In this document: in pieces, positions 38,062-46,418 of the stretch | How the letters are laid out: the number at the start of each line of letters is the position of its first letter | How positions within the stretch are numbered: the stretch's first letter is position 1 | Origin: JAJRQY01 sp965224435 | GTDB lineage: Bacteria > Actinomycetota > Acidimicrobiia > Acidimicrobiales > SZUA-35 | Direction of reading: 5' to 3' | Length of the DNA stretch: 64,000 nt | NCBI GenBank assembly: GCA_965224435.1 | Contig: OZ245048.1 | Span: forward strand, 2,294,001-2,358,000 | Notes under the pieces: model-generated | The model's database searches: none | The model's input: the letters and a program-made list of their open reading frames with translations, nothing else | Told to the model about the DNA's origin: nothing | Position numbers and translations under genes: made by a program

Positions 38062-39296
38062 GAGCGGTACCCCGCGTTGATGTCGATGTAGCCGTGGGTC
38101 AAGTCGCAGGTCCAGATGGACGCTATTCCATCGGCGATGCCGACGTCGGCGGTGATGCGTACGTTTGCTTCCTGCAGATGCGCGGTCGCTCGTTCTTCGG
38201 AGTAGTCCTCTCGCATGACTCCCCCGGCAGCGCATTGCTCGTCGCCGATCCAGATATTGAGCTTGTCTCGATCAGCTTTTTGCCCGGCTTTTCCTACTGC
38301 CATGACGATCCGGCCCCAGTTGGCGTCCTCGGCCGCCAGCGCTGTCTTGACCAGCGGCGAATTGGCGATCGACTTGGCGATGACGGCAGCAGCGGAATCA
38401 TTCTCCGCACCGGTCACCGTCACTTCAATGAATTTGGTTGCCCCTTCACCGTCCTTGATGATCTGGTGGGCCAGGTCCAGGTTCACGGCGTCCAGTGCTT
38501 CTTGCAGAACGGCCCGATCCGAATCGCCGAGGTCAGGTTCATTTCCGGCAGCTCCGGTGGCAAAGAGCAGGACGGTGTCGCTGGTGGATGTGTCGGAGTC
38601 GACGGTGATCCGGTTGTAGGACCTGTTGACTGAGCCGGAAAGCATCTCTTGTAAAACTTGCGTATCAACCACGGCGTCAGTGAAGACGAAGCTCAGCATG
38701 GTCGCCATGTCGGGAGCAATCATGCCGCTTCCCTTGGCGATGCCAACGACGTTGACGGTCTTGCCGTCGATTTCAACGGTTCGACTCGCTCCCTTGGCGA
38801 AGGTGTCGGTGGTGCGGATGGCGTTGGCTGCTTGTTCAAATACTTCTGGTCCCGATATCGCCAGCTTGCTGGCCAAAACTGGCAGCCCGTTGAGCAGTGC
38901 CTCATCAGGCAGATTCTCCCCAATCACCCCCGTTGAGGCCAGATAAACCTCTTCTGGCTTGAGCCCCAAGGACTCGGCGATGGTGACGGCGGTGAGTTCA
39001 GCCGACGTTTCGCCAGCCTTGCCGGTAAAGGCATTGGCATTGCCACTGTTGCAAACAATGGCTCGCCCGGAACCGGATCCTATGTGGCGACGACACCAGT
39101 CAACGGGAGCCGACGGGCAAAGTGAAGAAGTGAACGTTCCCGCCACCGTTGCTTCTGGGTCGACAAAGGCGAGCATGAGGTCGGCCCGCTTCTGGTAACG
39201 CAAGCCGGCAGCCAGGGTGGCAATTTGCACTCCACCGACATGTGGGAGCAAGGGAAAGAACTTTGGAGCGAGGGGTGAAACTGCGAGCTCGCTCAT
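38058..39296 (-). CDS. argJ: bifunctional ornithine acetyltransferase / N-acetylglutamate synthase
   Basis: 412 residues. It recycles the acetyl group between acetylornithine and glutamate. The self-cleavage site is the conserved Thr in AKGSGMIAPDMATMLSFVFTD, which splits the chain into two subunits. ATG 39296 overlaps the argC stop by 4 bases and gives the expected N-terminus; the longer frame is not homologous. Its presence argues for the cyclic acetyl pathway. Confidence 0.96.
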   Translation of the reverse strand: MSELAVSPLAPKFFPLLPHVGGVQIATLAAGLRYQKRADLMLAFVDPEATVAGTFTSSLCPSAPVDWCRRHIGSGSGRAIVCNSGNANAFTGKAGETSAELTAVTIAESLGLKPEEVYLASTGVIGENLPDEALLNGLPVLASKLAISGPEVFEQAANAIRTTDTFAKGASRTVEIDGKTVNVVGIAKGSGMIAPDMATMLSFVFTDAVVDTQVLQEMLSGSVNRSYNRITVDSDTSTSDTVLLFATGAAGNEPDLGDSDRAVLQEALDAVNLDLAHQIIKDGEGATKFIEVTVTGAENDSAAAVIAKSIANSPLVKTALAAEDANWGRIVMAVGKAGQKADRDKLNIWIGDEQCAAGGVMREDYSEERATAHLQEANVRITADVGIADGIASIWTCDLTHGYIDINAGYRS

Positions 39297-40351
39297 GGGT
39301 ACATGCCGATCAGGGAGAGGCCGGTGGTTTCGGGGAGGCCAACGGCGATATTGGCACATTGGATGGCCATGCCCGAAGCACCCTTCATCAGGTTGTCCAG
39401 GGTGGCGATGCTCATCACTAGACCGGTTCTGGGGTCGACGCGAGCGGTCAGGTGGACCGAGTTCGAGCCGAGTGTCGCCTTAATCGATGGGCTGCGTTCA
39501 TCAACCAGCATGAACGGTGAGTCGGCGTAGAAGTCGGTCATGGCCGACAGCGCCGATTCGGTGGTCAATCCAGACTTGGCTGGCCGTCCGTAACAGGTGG
39601 CAATGATGCCTCGGTTGAGTGGAGCCAGGTGCGGTGTGAACAGCACACTGACATCTTGACCGGTGCGCTCCCGCAAGGCTTGCTCGATTTCGGGCGTGTG
39701 ACGATGAGATAGCAGGGCGTAGGCGCTGACATCTTCGTTGACCGTGCAGAAGGTGGTATTCGGCTTGGCTGGCCGACCCGCTCCGCTGACACCGGTGACC
39801 AGGTTGACCACCAGGCCGTCTGCTTCGACCATTCCGGCATCCAGCAAGGGAGCAAGAGCAAAGGTTGCTGCCGCTGCATTGCAGCCAGTGGCAGCAATCA
39901 GTTCGGCTCCGTCAATGTCTGACCGGAAGAGTTCAGGCAATCCGTAGACGAAATCCTTGATCAGTTCCGGGCAGGTGTGTTCGGCCCCGTACCATTCGGG
40001 GTACAGGCTCGGGTCATGCAACCGAAAGTCGCTGCCAAGATCGATGATGTGCCCAACCCGGCCTCGAATACCGGGGATGACCCCCTGACTCACGCCGTGG
40101 GGCAAGCCGCAAAAGACAATGTCGAGACCGTCCACCGCTTCGGGGGTGAAGACGTCGTATTCTCGGTCACCATAAACCGGAGCCAAGCTCGGGTACAGGT
40201 CGGCGATTGGGGTACCAGCTTTGGAATCTCCAGTCGCTAGTACAACATCGAAATTGGGATGGCTGGCAAGTAGTCGCAGCAACTCGGTTCCCGTGTAACC
40301 GGACGCACCGACTATTCCGACTCGTTTCACGGCAGCACTGTTTTCGCTCAC
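39293..40351 (-). CDS. argC: N-acetyl-gamma-glutamyl-phosphate reductase
   Basis: 352 residues, first gene of the arginine operon. NADP-binding GIVGASGYTGTELLRLLASHP, catalytic Cys in AATGCNAAAATFALAPL, and HRHTPEIEQ with HLAPLNRGI. GTG 40351 has no Shine-Dalgarno but a TAATCT box 6 bases upstream, so the operon mRNA is probably leaderless. An ARG box covers the -35. Confidence 0.96.
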   Translation of the reverse strand: MSENSAAVKRVGIVGASGYTGTELLRLLASHPNFDVVLATGDSKAGTPIADLYPSLAPVYGDREYDVFTPEAVDGLDIVFCGLPHGVSQGVIPGIRGRVGHIIDLGSDFRLHDPSLYPEWYGAEHTCPELIKDFVYGLPELFRSDIDGAELIAATGCNAAAATFALAPLLDAGMVEADGLVVNLVTGVSGAGRPAKPNTTFCTVNEDVSAYALLSHRHTPEIEQALRERTGQDVSVLFTPHLAPLNRGIIATCYGRPAKSGLTTESALSAMTDFYADSPFMLVDERSPSIKATLGSNSVHLTARVDPRTGLVMSIATLDNLMKGASGMAIQCANIAVGLPETTGLSLIGMYP

Positions 40352-40357
40352 CGCATA

Positions 40358-40363
40358 AGATTA
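40358..40363 (-). promoter_or_regulatory. -10 box of the argC operon promoter
   Basis: TAATCT on the minus strand, 6 bases before GTG 40351. A TTGCAT -35 lies 17 bases further upstream (40381-40386). Confidence 0.6.
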
Positions 40364-40369
40364 CAGGAC

Positions 40370-40387
40370 GTTGCATATTTATGCAAC
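40370..40387. promoter_or_regulatory. ARG box (ArgR operator)
   Basis: GTTGCAT-ATTT-ATGCAAC: 7-base arms in perfect symmetry around four A/T bases, the layout of bacterial ARG boxes. It overlaps the -35 and spacer of the argC promoter, so ArgR bound there would block RNA polymerase. argR is the sixth gene of this operon. Confidence 0.8.
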
Positions 40388-40395
40388 TACTTTCT

Positions 40396-40470
40396 GTTCG
40401 TCTATTCTGGCTGTCCTATTCTGTGCTGTCCTATTCTGTGCTGTCCTGCTCTGTACTGTCTTGTTCTGTG
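40396..40470. repeat. 15-bp tandem repeat, four to five copies
   Basis: CTGTCCTATTCTGTG at 40411-40425 and 40426-40440 is identical; 40441-40455 and 40456-40470 are close copies, and 40396-40410 is a weaker one. It contains the last codons and the stop of the metalloprotease gene (EQDST EQDST E) and reaches to 9 bases from the ARG box. Confidence 0.85.
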
Positions 40471-42254
40471 CGGCCGCAAGTCCCGCTTATGGCCAAGGCC
40501 CGAGCATCATCAAGGAGGGAGGCTGGCGGATTAGCAAGCCCGGCTGCGTCCAGCGCCAACACCGACTCCAGCGAAGCGCAGCCCACGTCAGCTTCGGGCA
40601 GTCCCTCAACCAGTAAAGCTGCGATCAGGTAGTTGTTGAGAGTTATCGGGTGCAGCAATTCGACCGTCTGGTTCACCGGATCACCGATTGGCGCATCATC
40701 ACAAAGCACATAATCCAGCGACGGGCCCTTTGGCACACCGGAAGAACCAAGGATGCCGCCACCCAGAGCCCCCGAGGCCAGGGACTCGAATTCTGCTGCC
40801 TCAGCAGCATCATCAAACCAGATGCGGAGGTCGATGCAGGACCGGCCCTCGTAGCTCCATAGCTGGAAACTATCGGTGTCATAGCCGCTGACGGCCTCAA
40901 TCGCTCCAGACGCCCCAATTTCTGGGGCGAGTGCCTGGTAGAGCGCTAGCGGCCCGATCGCTCCAGCTATGCCCTTGCTGGCAGAAGCCGGAGCAGTGTC
41001 GTCGGGGTAACGCTTCTTGGCTTCCAACGGTGTCGGAGTGGCACTGAGCGGATCAATGAGCATCTCGGTGGTCATGAAGACCTCATACTGAGCAGCATCC
41101 AATGCGTCGAGGCCACCGCCTTGCAGCATGATCTGTACCACTGGCTCACCCAGTATGTAGGGGGCCGCAAAACTGGCATCAAAGTAGTCGGTCTCCAACT
41201 GGGTCTCATAGGAGTCCCAGAGCGCCTGAAGTTCTCGCTTATCAGGCGCAGACATCTGATTGAACCAAGCCGTTTCGACCACAGTTGCGTCACCTTCAGT
41301 CAGGGCCAGATTCATGGCCTGCTGATCCTCGGTGTAGGCCAAGTCTCCATCCATGAGACCGTTCTGGTCTTGCAGCGCATGGGTCAATTCGTGCACGATT
41401 GACAATTCAAGCTCGGGGCCCGACACCCCAAGCGGCAAGACAATTACGTCGGTAGCTGGATCATAGTAAGCGGCGGCCCCAGCCGATTGAGTCTCGGTTG
41501 CGGCAGTCCAGGGATTCTGGCCCGGCTCGGTCAAACCGAGAATCGTGTTGACCTTGCTCCAGTCATCGAAGTAGGCAACGACCTCCTCGTCGAAGTCGGC
41601 TTGGCTGGCCTCAGATGATTCATTGAGAGCTGACTCGATATGGAGGAACTCGACGGCCACTGGGTGAGTGAATTCGAGACCACGGTTTGCGCTCACGAAG
41701 GCCACATAGGGAGCAAGGGCGGAATCCCACGTGTCTGGGTGGTCGGGCACGGCGGGGGCTGGAGCAGCATTGACCGACTCAACTCGAGCGCTTTCTCCCA
41801 AGCTAGTGACAGCGGCGATCAGCAGGAGCAACACAAATCCCCCAACAGCCACAAAGCCGAAGACTCGACTCATGTTCAGACCCGGCGGTGGAGGTGGAGT
41901 CTGCGCAGACACTCCGGGCTGAGGAGGTGGCGAACTTGGCATGTGCGGAGCCAGCGATGCAAGAGAAGGGCCTCCAGGAGGTGGCGGGGCCGAAGCGGGT
42001 ACGTCCCAGACGTGGCCGGGAGTTGGCATATCCCAGAATGTCGGAGCAATCGCCTGTTCTGGCGGCGGAGGACCTGGCGTCGCCTCAGAGGGAAGATAAG
42101 AGGCTGGAGGCGGAGCTGGTTCAAATGAAGTCGGTGGAGCCGCCTCGGGAAGAGCGACTGGCGCTGGAGCTAGGGCTTGCGCTGGTGCAACGGCCGTCGC
42201 GTCGCGACGCGACGTTGGCCGTTGGGGAGGTTCTGGCACAATGCGGTCACTCAT
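40431..42254 (-). CDS. proline-rich membrane-anchored putative zinc metalloprotease
   Basis: 607 residues, family not recognised as a whole. Residues 1-127 are Pro/Ala-rich and probably cytoplasmic. A single TM segment lies at about 130-151 (FGFVAVGGFVLLLLIAAVTS), and the rest would be outside. SIVHELTHALQDQNG (His288-Glu-Leu-Thr-His292) is a zincin HExxH motif, and a downstream ALTEGDATVVET Glu (about 318) could be the third ligand. Two or more C-terminal cysteines may pair. The extreme C-terminus is made of 5-residue repeats (EQDST). Substrate unknown. Confidence 0.75.
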   Translation of the reverse strand: MSDRIVPEPPQRPTSRRDATAVAPAQALAPAPVALPEAAPPTSFEPAPPPASYLPSEATPGPPPPEQAIAPTFWDMPTPGHVWDVPASAPPPPGGPSLASLAPHMPSSPPPQPGVSAQTPPPPPGLNMSRVFGFVAVGGFVLLLLIAAVTSLGESARVESVNAAPAPAVPDHPDTWDSALAPYVAFVSANRGLEFTHPVAVEFLHIESALNESSEASQADFDEEVVAYFDDWSKVNTILGLTEPGQNPWTAATETQSAGAAAYYDPATDVIVLPLGVSGPELELSIVHELTHALQDQNGLMDGDLAYTEDQQAMNLALTEGDATVVETAWFNQMSAPDKRELQALWDSYETQLETDYFDASFAAPYILGEPVVQIMLQGGGLDALDAAQYEVFMTTEMLIDPLSATPTPLEAKKRYPDDTAPASASKGIAGAIGPLALYQALAPEIGASGAIEAVSGYDTDSFQLWSYEGRSCIDLRIWFDDAAEAAEFESLASGALGGGILGSSGVPKGPSLDYVLCDDAPIGDPVNQTVELLHPITLNNYLIAALLVEGLPEADVGCASLESVLALDAAGLANPPASLLDDARALAISGTCGRTEQDSTEQDSTE

Positions 42255-42291
42255 GGGTGAAGTTTCGGGTCAATCTGCTGCCTTCTTTAGC

Positions 42292-42297
42292 TAGAGT
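42292..42297 (+). promoter_or_regulatory. -10 box for udk
   Basis: TAGAGT, 9 bases before GTG 42307. Confidence 0.35.
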
Positions 42298-42306
42298 GCA
42301 CTTCCC

Positions 42307-42930
42307 GTGACGTTGCTGATTGGCATTTGCGGAGGAAGTGGCTCGGGTAAGACCACGTTGGCCACCATGGTGGCCCAGCATTTCGGCCATCGACGCTCGG
42401 CCACGTTCGCTTTCGACAGCTACTACCTGGACCAGGCTCACCTCGGCCCGACCGAGCGCGCCCTGGTCAACTTTGATCATCCTGATTCACTGGACGTTGA
42501 CCTCTTCGTCCAGCATCTTCAAGACCTTCGAGCTGGCTCAGAAATCGCCGTTCCCGTCTACGACTTCTCCACCCACTCCCGCACCAATGACGTGCACATC
42601 ATCGACCCCAAGCCCATCGTGGTCGTTGAGGGAATCCTCTTGCTGGCATTTCCTGAGATTCGTGAGTGTCTGGACCTGACTGTCTATCGCGACTGCCCTG
42701 AGCAGACCCGGTTCGATCGCCGCCTGGCCCGCGACGTCGCCGAGCGTGGCCGCACACCACAGTCTGTTGCGGACCAGTTTGCGGCAACGGTCAAGCCAAT
42801 GCATGACCAATTCGTGCAACCGTCCATGGACGTTGCCACCCTTGTGACTCCATCCTCCGAAGAACTCGAACACGCCAGCGTCCGAGTCTTGGCGCAGATA
42901 GCCAAACTCCAAGCAGCAGTCGACGCCTAA
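42307..42930 (+). CDS. udk: uridine kinase
   Basis: 207 residues. It phosphorylates uridine or cytidine for salvage. P-loop GGSGSGKTTLA near the N-terminus, FAFDSYYLDQAHL and NFDHPDSLDVDLF for the nucleoside site, YDFSTHSRTND, VVEGILLLAFPEI, and the lid RFDRRLARDVAERGR. Near the usual length (213 in E. coli). It converges with pepF, whose stop is 9 bases away. Confidence 0.93.
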   Translation: MTLLIGICGGSGSGKTTLATMVAQHFGHRRSATFAFDSYYLDQAHLGPTERALVNFDHPDSLDVDLFVQHLQDLRAGSEIAVPVYDFSTHSRTNDVHIIDPKPIVVVEGILLLAFPEIRECLDLTVYRDCPEQTRFDRRLARDVAERGRTPQSVADQFAATVKPMHDQFVQPSMDVATLVTPSSEELEHASVRVLAQIAKLQAAVDA

Positions 42931-42939
42931 TCCTTCAAC

Positions 42940-44739
42940 CTAGCCGAGCCTGCCAGCTTGTTTCGCTGCTTCTTCAGCCGCAGTTAGTTGCTCATCAACA
43001 ATGGCCAGGCCAGCATCCCAGAATCCTGGGTCAGATAGGTCACAGTTGACCATCTTGCCCAACTCTTCCGGTGAGCGTGAGCCACCGGCACGCAGTAGGT
43101 CCAAATAGGCGGGCACAAAGCTCTCGCCTTGCTCGACGTAGCGGGCGTAGACCGAGAGCGCCAGAAGCTGGCCATAGGCATAGGCGTAGACATATCCCGG
43201 GGTGCCCATGAAGTGCGGTACATAGCTCCACCAGGACTTGTAGCCCTCGCTGATCTCGACGGTGTCGCCCATCATGTCGTGCTGACTGGTGGCCCACAGT
43301 TCGCCGAATCGTTCTACTGACAGCTCGCCTTCTTCGCGGCGTGAGGTATGGCAAGCATCTTCAAAGCGGTTCATGGCGACCTGACGGAAGACGGTGGCGA
43401 TGGAGTCTTCCAAGATGGAGGCCAGAAGAGAGAACCGCTCCCCTGGGTCATCCAACATCGACAGCAGCCGGTTGTTGGTGACAGTCTCACCAAAGACCGA
43501 AGCCGTTTCGGCCAAGGTGAGTGGGGTTGATTGATGGAAGAGGCCTTGCTCTCGTGCCAGGTACGCGTGCACGCCGTGGCCGAGTTCGTGAGCCAGGGTG
43601 GCAACGTCGCGGGTTCGCCCGGTCCAGTTCAGGAGCACGTAGGGATGATGGGAAGGAACGGTGTAGGCGCAGAAAGCACCGGGGCGTTTGCCGTCACGAA
43701 TTGGGGCATCAATCCAGCCTTCGTCCATGAAACGACCAACGACACCCGCCAATTCCGGAGAGAAGGATTCATAGGCGTCACGAACAATGCCAGTTGCTTC
43801 GTTCCAACCAACACGCTTCTCACTGTCGGCAACGGAGGCATTGCGGTCATGGTCAGCCAGCTTGTCCAGGCCAAGGACTTGGGCCTTGAGCTTGTACCAG
43901 CGCTGCGGAATGTCGTAGCGGGCAACAACTGCATTGACCAGTGCTTCTACCGATTCATCGGATGCTTCATTGCTGAGGTTGCGAGAGGAGACCCATGTGT
44001 CGAATTTGCGGAGTCGATCATCAACGGACTTATCCAACAAGAGGGTATTGAAGACGAAGGCTCGGGTTCGGATACCGGGCGCGAGCCCCGCGGTCACCGC
44101 GTCGGCCGCGATCTTTCGCACTTCACGGTCGGGGTGCTGTAGCTGCGAAAGCCCGGCTTCCAAGGGCTGGGTTTCACCATCGATCTCGATCTCGATGACC
44201 GAGGTCAATTCGTCGAACAGGCGAACCCAGGCGGAGGATCCGGTGACGGATTTCTCGGTGAGAATGGTTTCTTCAGATTCTGTCAGCAGGTGAGGCCGGT
44301 TTCGCCTCATGTTCTCCAGGTGATGGCGGTACATGTCGAGGCCGGGGTCATCAATGATTGATGCGACATGCTCGTCTTCGGCGGCGGCCCATTCCAGGTC
44401 GACGAACAACAGCTTGGTGCTGATGGCAGTGGAGGCTTCTTCCATGCCCATCATTGCTGCCCCGCGCTCAGGGTCTGTGGTGTCCTCGGAGAAGCGAAGC
44501 ATGGCGTAGTGGCCGGCTCGAGAAACCAGCTCTCCGATGACTCCAAGGTCTGTCATCAGTTCAGCCAGACCTGTGGCGTCCAGCGATGCCACCCGTCCGC
44601 GGTATTCGCTGACTTCGGCGGCCTTGTCGCTGGCCTGAGCCAGAAGATCCTCGGCACTTTGTCCGTCCGGCAGGAGGGTTTCAAGATCCCAGGCAACGTC
44701 TGCCGCGGACAGGTCGCGTTCGGCTTCAGTGTTCGTCAT
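42940..44739 (-). CDS. pepF: oligoendopeptidase F family (M3B)
   Basis: 599 residues. The zinc site is DVATLAHELGHGVHAYLA (HExxH), and the third ligand Glu should be in the LTLAETASVFGE segment. The long helical N-terminal half and PSHHPYVLLNWTGRTRD fit the M3B group. It cleaves short cytoplasmic peptides. ATG 44739 is preferred; the extra 11 residues of the longer frame do not look conserved. Divergent from hisE. Confidence 0.93.
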   Translation of the reverse strand: MTNTEAERDLSAADVAWDLETLLPDGQSAEDLLAQASDKAAEVSEYRGRVASLDATGLAELMTDLGVIGELVSRAGHYAMLRFSEDTTDPERGAAMMGMEEASTAISTKLLFVDLEWAAAEDEHVASIIDDPGLDMYRHHLENMRRNRPHLLTESEETILTEKSVTGSSAWVRLFDELTSVIEIEIDGETQPLEAGLSQLQHPDREVRKIAADAVTAGLAPGIRTRAFVFNTLLLDKSVDDRLRKFDTWVSSRNLSNEASDESVEALVNAVVARYDIPQRWYKLKAQVLGLDKLADHDRNASVADSEKRVGWNEATGIVRDAYESFSPELAGVVGRFMDEGWIDAPIRDGKRPGAFCAYTVPSHHPYVLLNWTGRTRDVATLAHELGHGVHAYLAREQGLFHQSTPLTLAETASVFGETVTNNRLLSMLDDPGERFSLLASILEDSIATVFRQVAMNRFEDACHTSRREEGELSVERFGELWATSQHDMMGDTVEISEGYKSWWSYVPHFMGTPGYVYAYAYGQLLALSVYARYVEQGESFVPAYLDLLRAGGSRSPEELGKMVNCDLSDPGFWDAGLAIVDEQLTAAEEAAKQAGRLG

Positions 44740-44782
44740 TTCCAAATCATGCCATCGTTCTCTCACCTCCACGCGGCACTTG

Positions 44783-44788
44783 TAGGAT
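44783..44788 (+). promoter_or_regulatory. -10 box for hisE-hisG (leaderless)
   Basis: TAGGAT, 6 bases before GTG 44795. Confidence 0.45.
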
Positions 44789-44794
44789 CTGCTG

Positions 44795-45073
44795 GTGATT
44801 CTGAATGATCTTGAAGAAGTATTACGTTCGCGTCGGACGGCAGATCCTGCTGAGTCCTACACCGCCAGCTTGTTGGCCGATCCGTTTCTGATCCAGCGCA
44901 AGATCATGGAAGAGGCCTTTGAGTTCTGCCATGAGCTTGACAAGTCACAAGTTGATGCCGGTCTTGCCGCGGAGGAAGGTGCTGACCTGATGTACCACTT
45001 GCTGGTAGGCCTGGTTGGCGCTGACGTGCCCCTCAGTGATGTGTTCGCTGTACTGGAAGGACGACGTTCATGA
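44795..45073 (+). CDS. hisE: phosphoribosyl-ATP pyrophosphatase
   Basis: 92 residues. MazG-like all-alpha HisE that removes pyrophosphate from PR-ATP in the second histidine step. DPFLIQRKIMEEAFEFCHEL and AAEEGADLMYHLLVGLV hold the metal-binding Glu and Asp residues. Its stop overlaps the hisG start. The hisE-hisG pair apart from the other his genes is an actinobacterial habit. Confidence 0.93.
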   Translation: MILNDLEEVLRSRRTADPAESYTASLLADPFLIQRKIMEEAFEFCHELDKSQVDAGLAAEEGADLMYHLLVGLVGADVPLSDVFAVLEGRRS

Positions 45074-45918
45074 ATGCCCCAGTTCGCGTAGCCATCCCAT
45101 CCAAGGGTCGACTTCGAGAGTCGTGCCTGGACCTGTTGAGCCATGCTGGCTATCACGTCGGAGCATTCAAGGCATCGGGTGCCGCAGCCAACATGTCAGG
45201 CATCGAGTTCATCGAGATGCGTCCCCGAGATGCGGCGGCCTGGCTGCAAACTGGTCGCCTCAATGCTGCCTTCATATCGACTGACACCGCTCTCGAAAAC
45301 GAGGTTGAAGATTTCCCGTCCATCAACCTCGGTTTCGCCAAGTCCGACCTGGTCGTTGCTGTGCGCGAAGACTCAACGGCTCAGTCGGCTGCTGACCTTG
45401 CCGGATCAACGATTGCCACCCACCTTCCTGCTTGGACTGAGCGCTGGTTCGCTGGGCAAGGGATCGACATTGACGTTGTGCCTATGGGCGGGTCGTTGGA
45501 GGGAATCTGTGCGGTTGGCATGGCTGACGCCATTGTTGACTTGCGTGAGACCGGCGGCAGTCTGGCTCGGAATCGTTTGCGAGTGGTGGCTGAGCCTCAT
45601 GCCTGCCAGGCCATCTTGGCGACCAGACATGATCCAAAGCCTGAGGTACAGGATCTGGTGTTGCGAATCGAGGCTGCTCTCGCGGCCAGGCGGACCCAGT
45701 ATGTGATGCTGCATATCGCCGCCGACAAGGTCGACAAGCTGCAGGATTTGTTCCCTGGATTGGCTTCGCCCACGGTTCTGCCGCTCGCTGGCCGAGATGA
45801 TCTTGTGGCCGCTCACATTGTGGTGCAACGGGCCCGGTTGTGGGCCAACTTGGCAGATCTGCGGGCGCTTGGTGCTACTGGCATTGTCGCCCTGCCTACC
45901 GATGCCATTCTTGACTGA
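45070..45918 (+). CDS. hisG: ATP phosphoribosyltransferase, long form
   Basis: 282 residues. It catalyses the first committed histidine step, ATP + PRPP to PR-ATP. The N-terminal substrate domains begin VAIPSKGRLRESCLDLL; GMADAIVDLRETGGSLARN is the PRPP-site signature. The C-terminal 75 residues (YVMLHIAADKVDKLQDLFPG...) form the ACT-like regulatory domain of HisG-L, so histidine feedback is expected and no hisZ is needed. ATG overlaps hisE. Confidence 0.95.
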   Translation: MNAPVRVAIPSKGRLRESCLDLLSHAGYHVGAFKASGAAANMSGIEFIEMRPRDAAAWLQTGRLNAAFISTDTALENEVEDFPSINLGFAKSDLVVAVREDSTAQSAADLAGSTIATHLPAWTERWFAGQGIDIDVVPMGGSLEGICAVGMADAIVDLRETGGSLARNRLRVVAEPHACQAILATRHDPKPEVQDLVLRIEAALAARRTQYVMLHIAADKVDKLQDLFPGLASPTVLPLAGRDDLVAAHIVVQRARLWANLADLRALGATGIVALPTDAILD

Positions 45919-45931
45919 TTGGATCTGAGCT

Positions 45932-46309
45932 GTGCGGATTGCCGACGTCTTTCCCTCATTCACCGTGATCTTGCTCGGGCTGGCATTGTTCGGTTTGGCT
46001 CGTCTGCCGTTCGTGCAGACCTGCTCAGACGCTGCCGGACAGCCTGAGGTGTGCACCAGCCTCTCAGCGGTAGAAAGCGAAGGCTGGAAGACGGTCCTGC
46101 TTTTCATGCTGCCGCCGTTGATTCTGACTGTCGGAGCAGCGGTTAGCCGCAACCCGACGCTGACCATTCTTGCCAGTGCCGTCATCTTTGGCCTAGCGGT
46201 TGTTGGCATCACGTCGGTGGGTCTGTTTCTCATTCCGGCTGCACTCACCAGCTTCGTAGCCGTCGCCACCTCTGTCTCCATCAATCTCCAACCCTCGTCA
46301 CCCGAGTGA
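45932..46309 (+). CDS. unknown small membrane protein
   Basis: 125 residues, not recognised. About three hydrophobic segments: FTVILLGLALFGLARL (8-25), VLLFMLPPLILTVGAAV (50-68) and a long stretch from 74 to 115. Two cysteines in the first loop (QTCSDAAGQPEVCTS) could form a disulfide outside the cell. GTG 45932 follows the hisG stop by 13 bases, so it may be read from the hisE promoter. Confidence 0.6.
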   Translation: MRIADVFPSFTVILLGLALFGLARLPFVQTCSDAAGQPEVCTSLSAVESEGWKTVLLFMLPPLILTVGAAVSRNPTLTILASAVIFGLAVVGITSVGLFLIPAALTSFVAVATSVSINLQPSSPE

Positions 46310-46327
46310 TGCCCATCACTGCTGCCC

Positions 46328-46352
46328 AGGATGACAGCCTTGCTGTCATCCT
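46328..46352. terminator. bidirectional hairpin between convergent units
   Basis: AGGATGACAG, loop CCTTG, CTGTCATCCT: a perfect 10-bp stem. No T tract on either side. It sits 19 bases past the membrane-protein stop and 67 bases past the end of the convergent HNH gene. Confidence 0.7.
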
Positions 46353-46418
46353 CCTGAGTGCAGGCGCGCCGTACTGGCTTTCCGCCTTGGATTGTTCGGG
46401 CCGATAGACCGGGCAGGC

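Noticed and set aside
40370..40470. CRISPR array
   Set aside because: Repeats are direct tandem 15-mers without spacers; no cas genes in the window.
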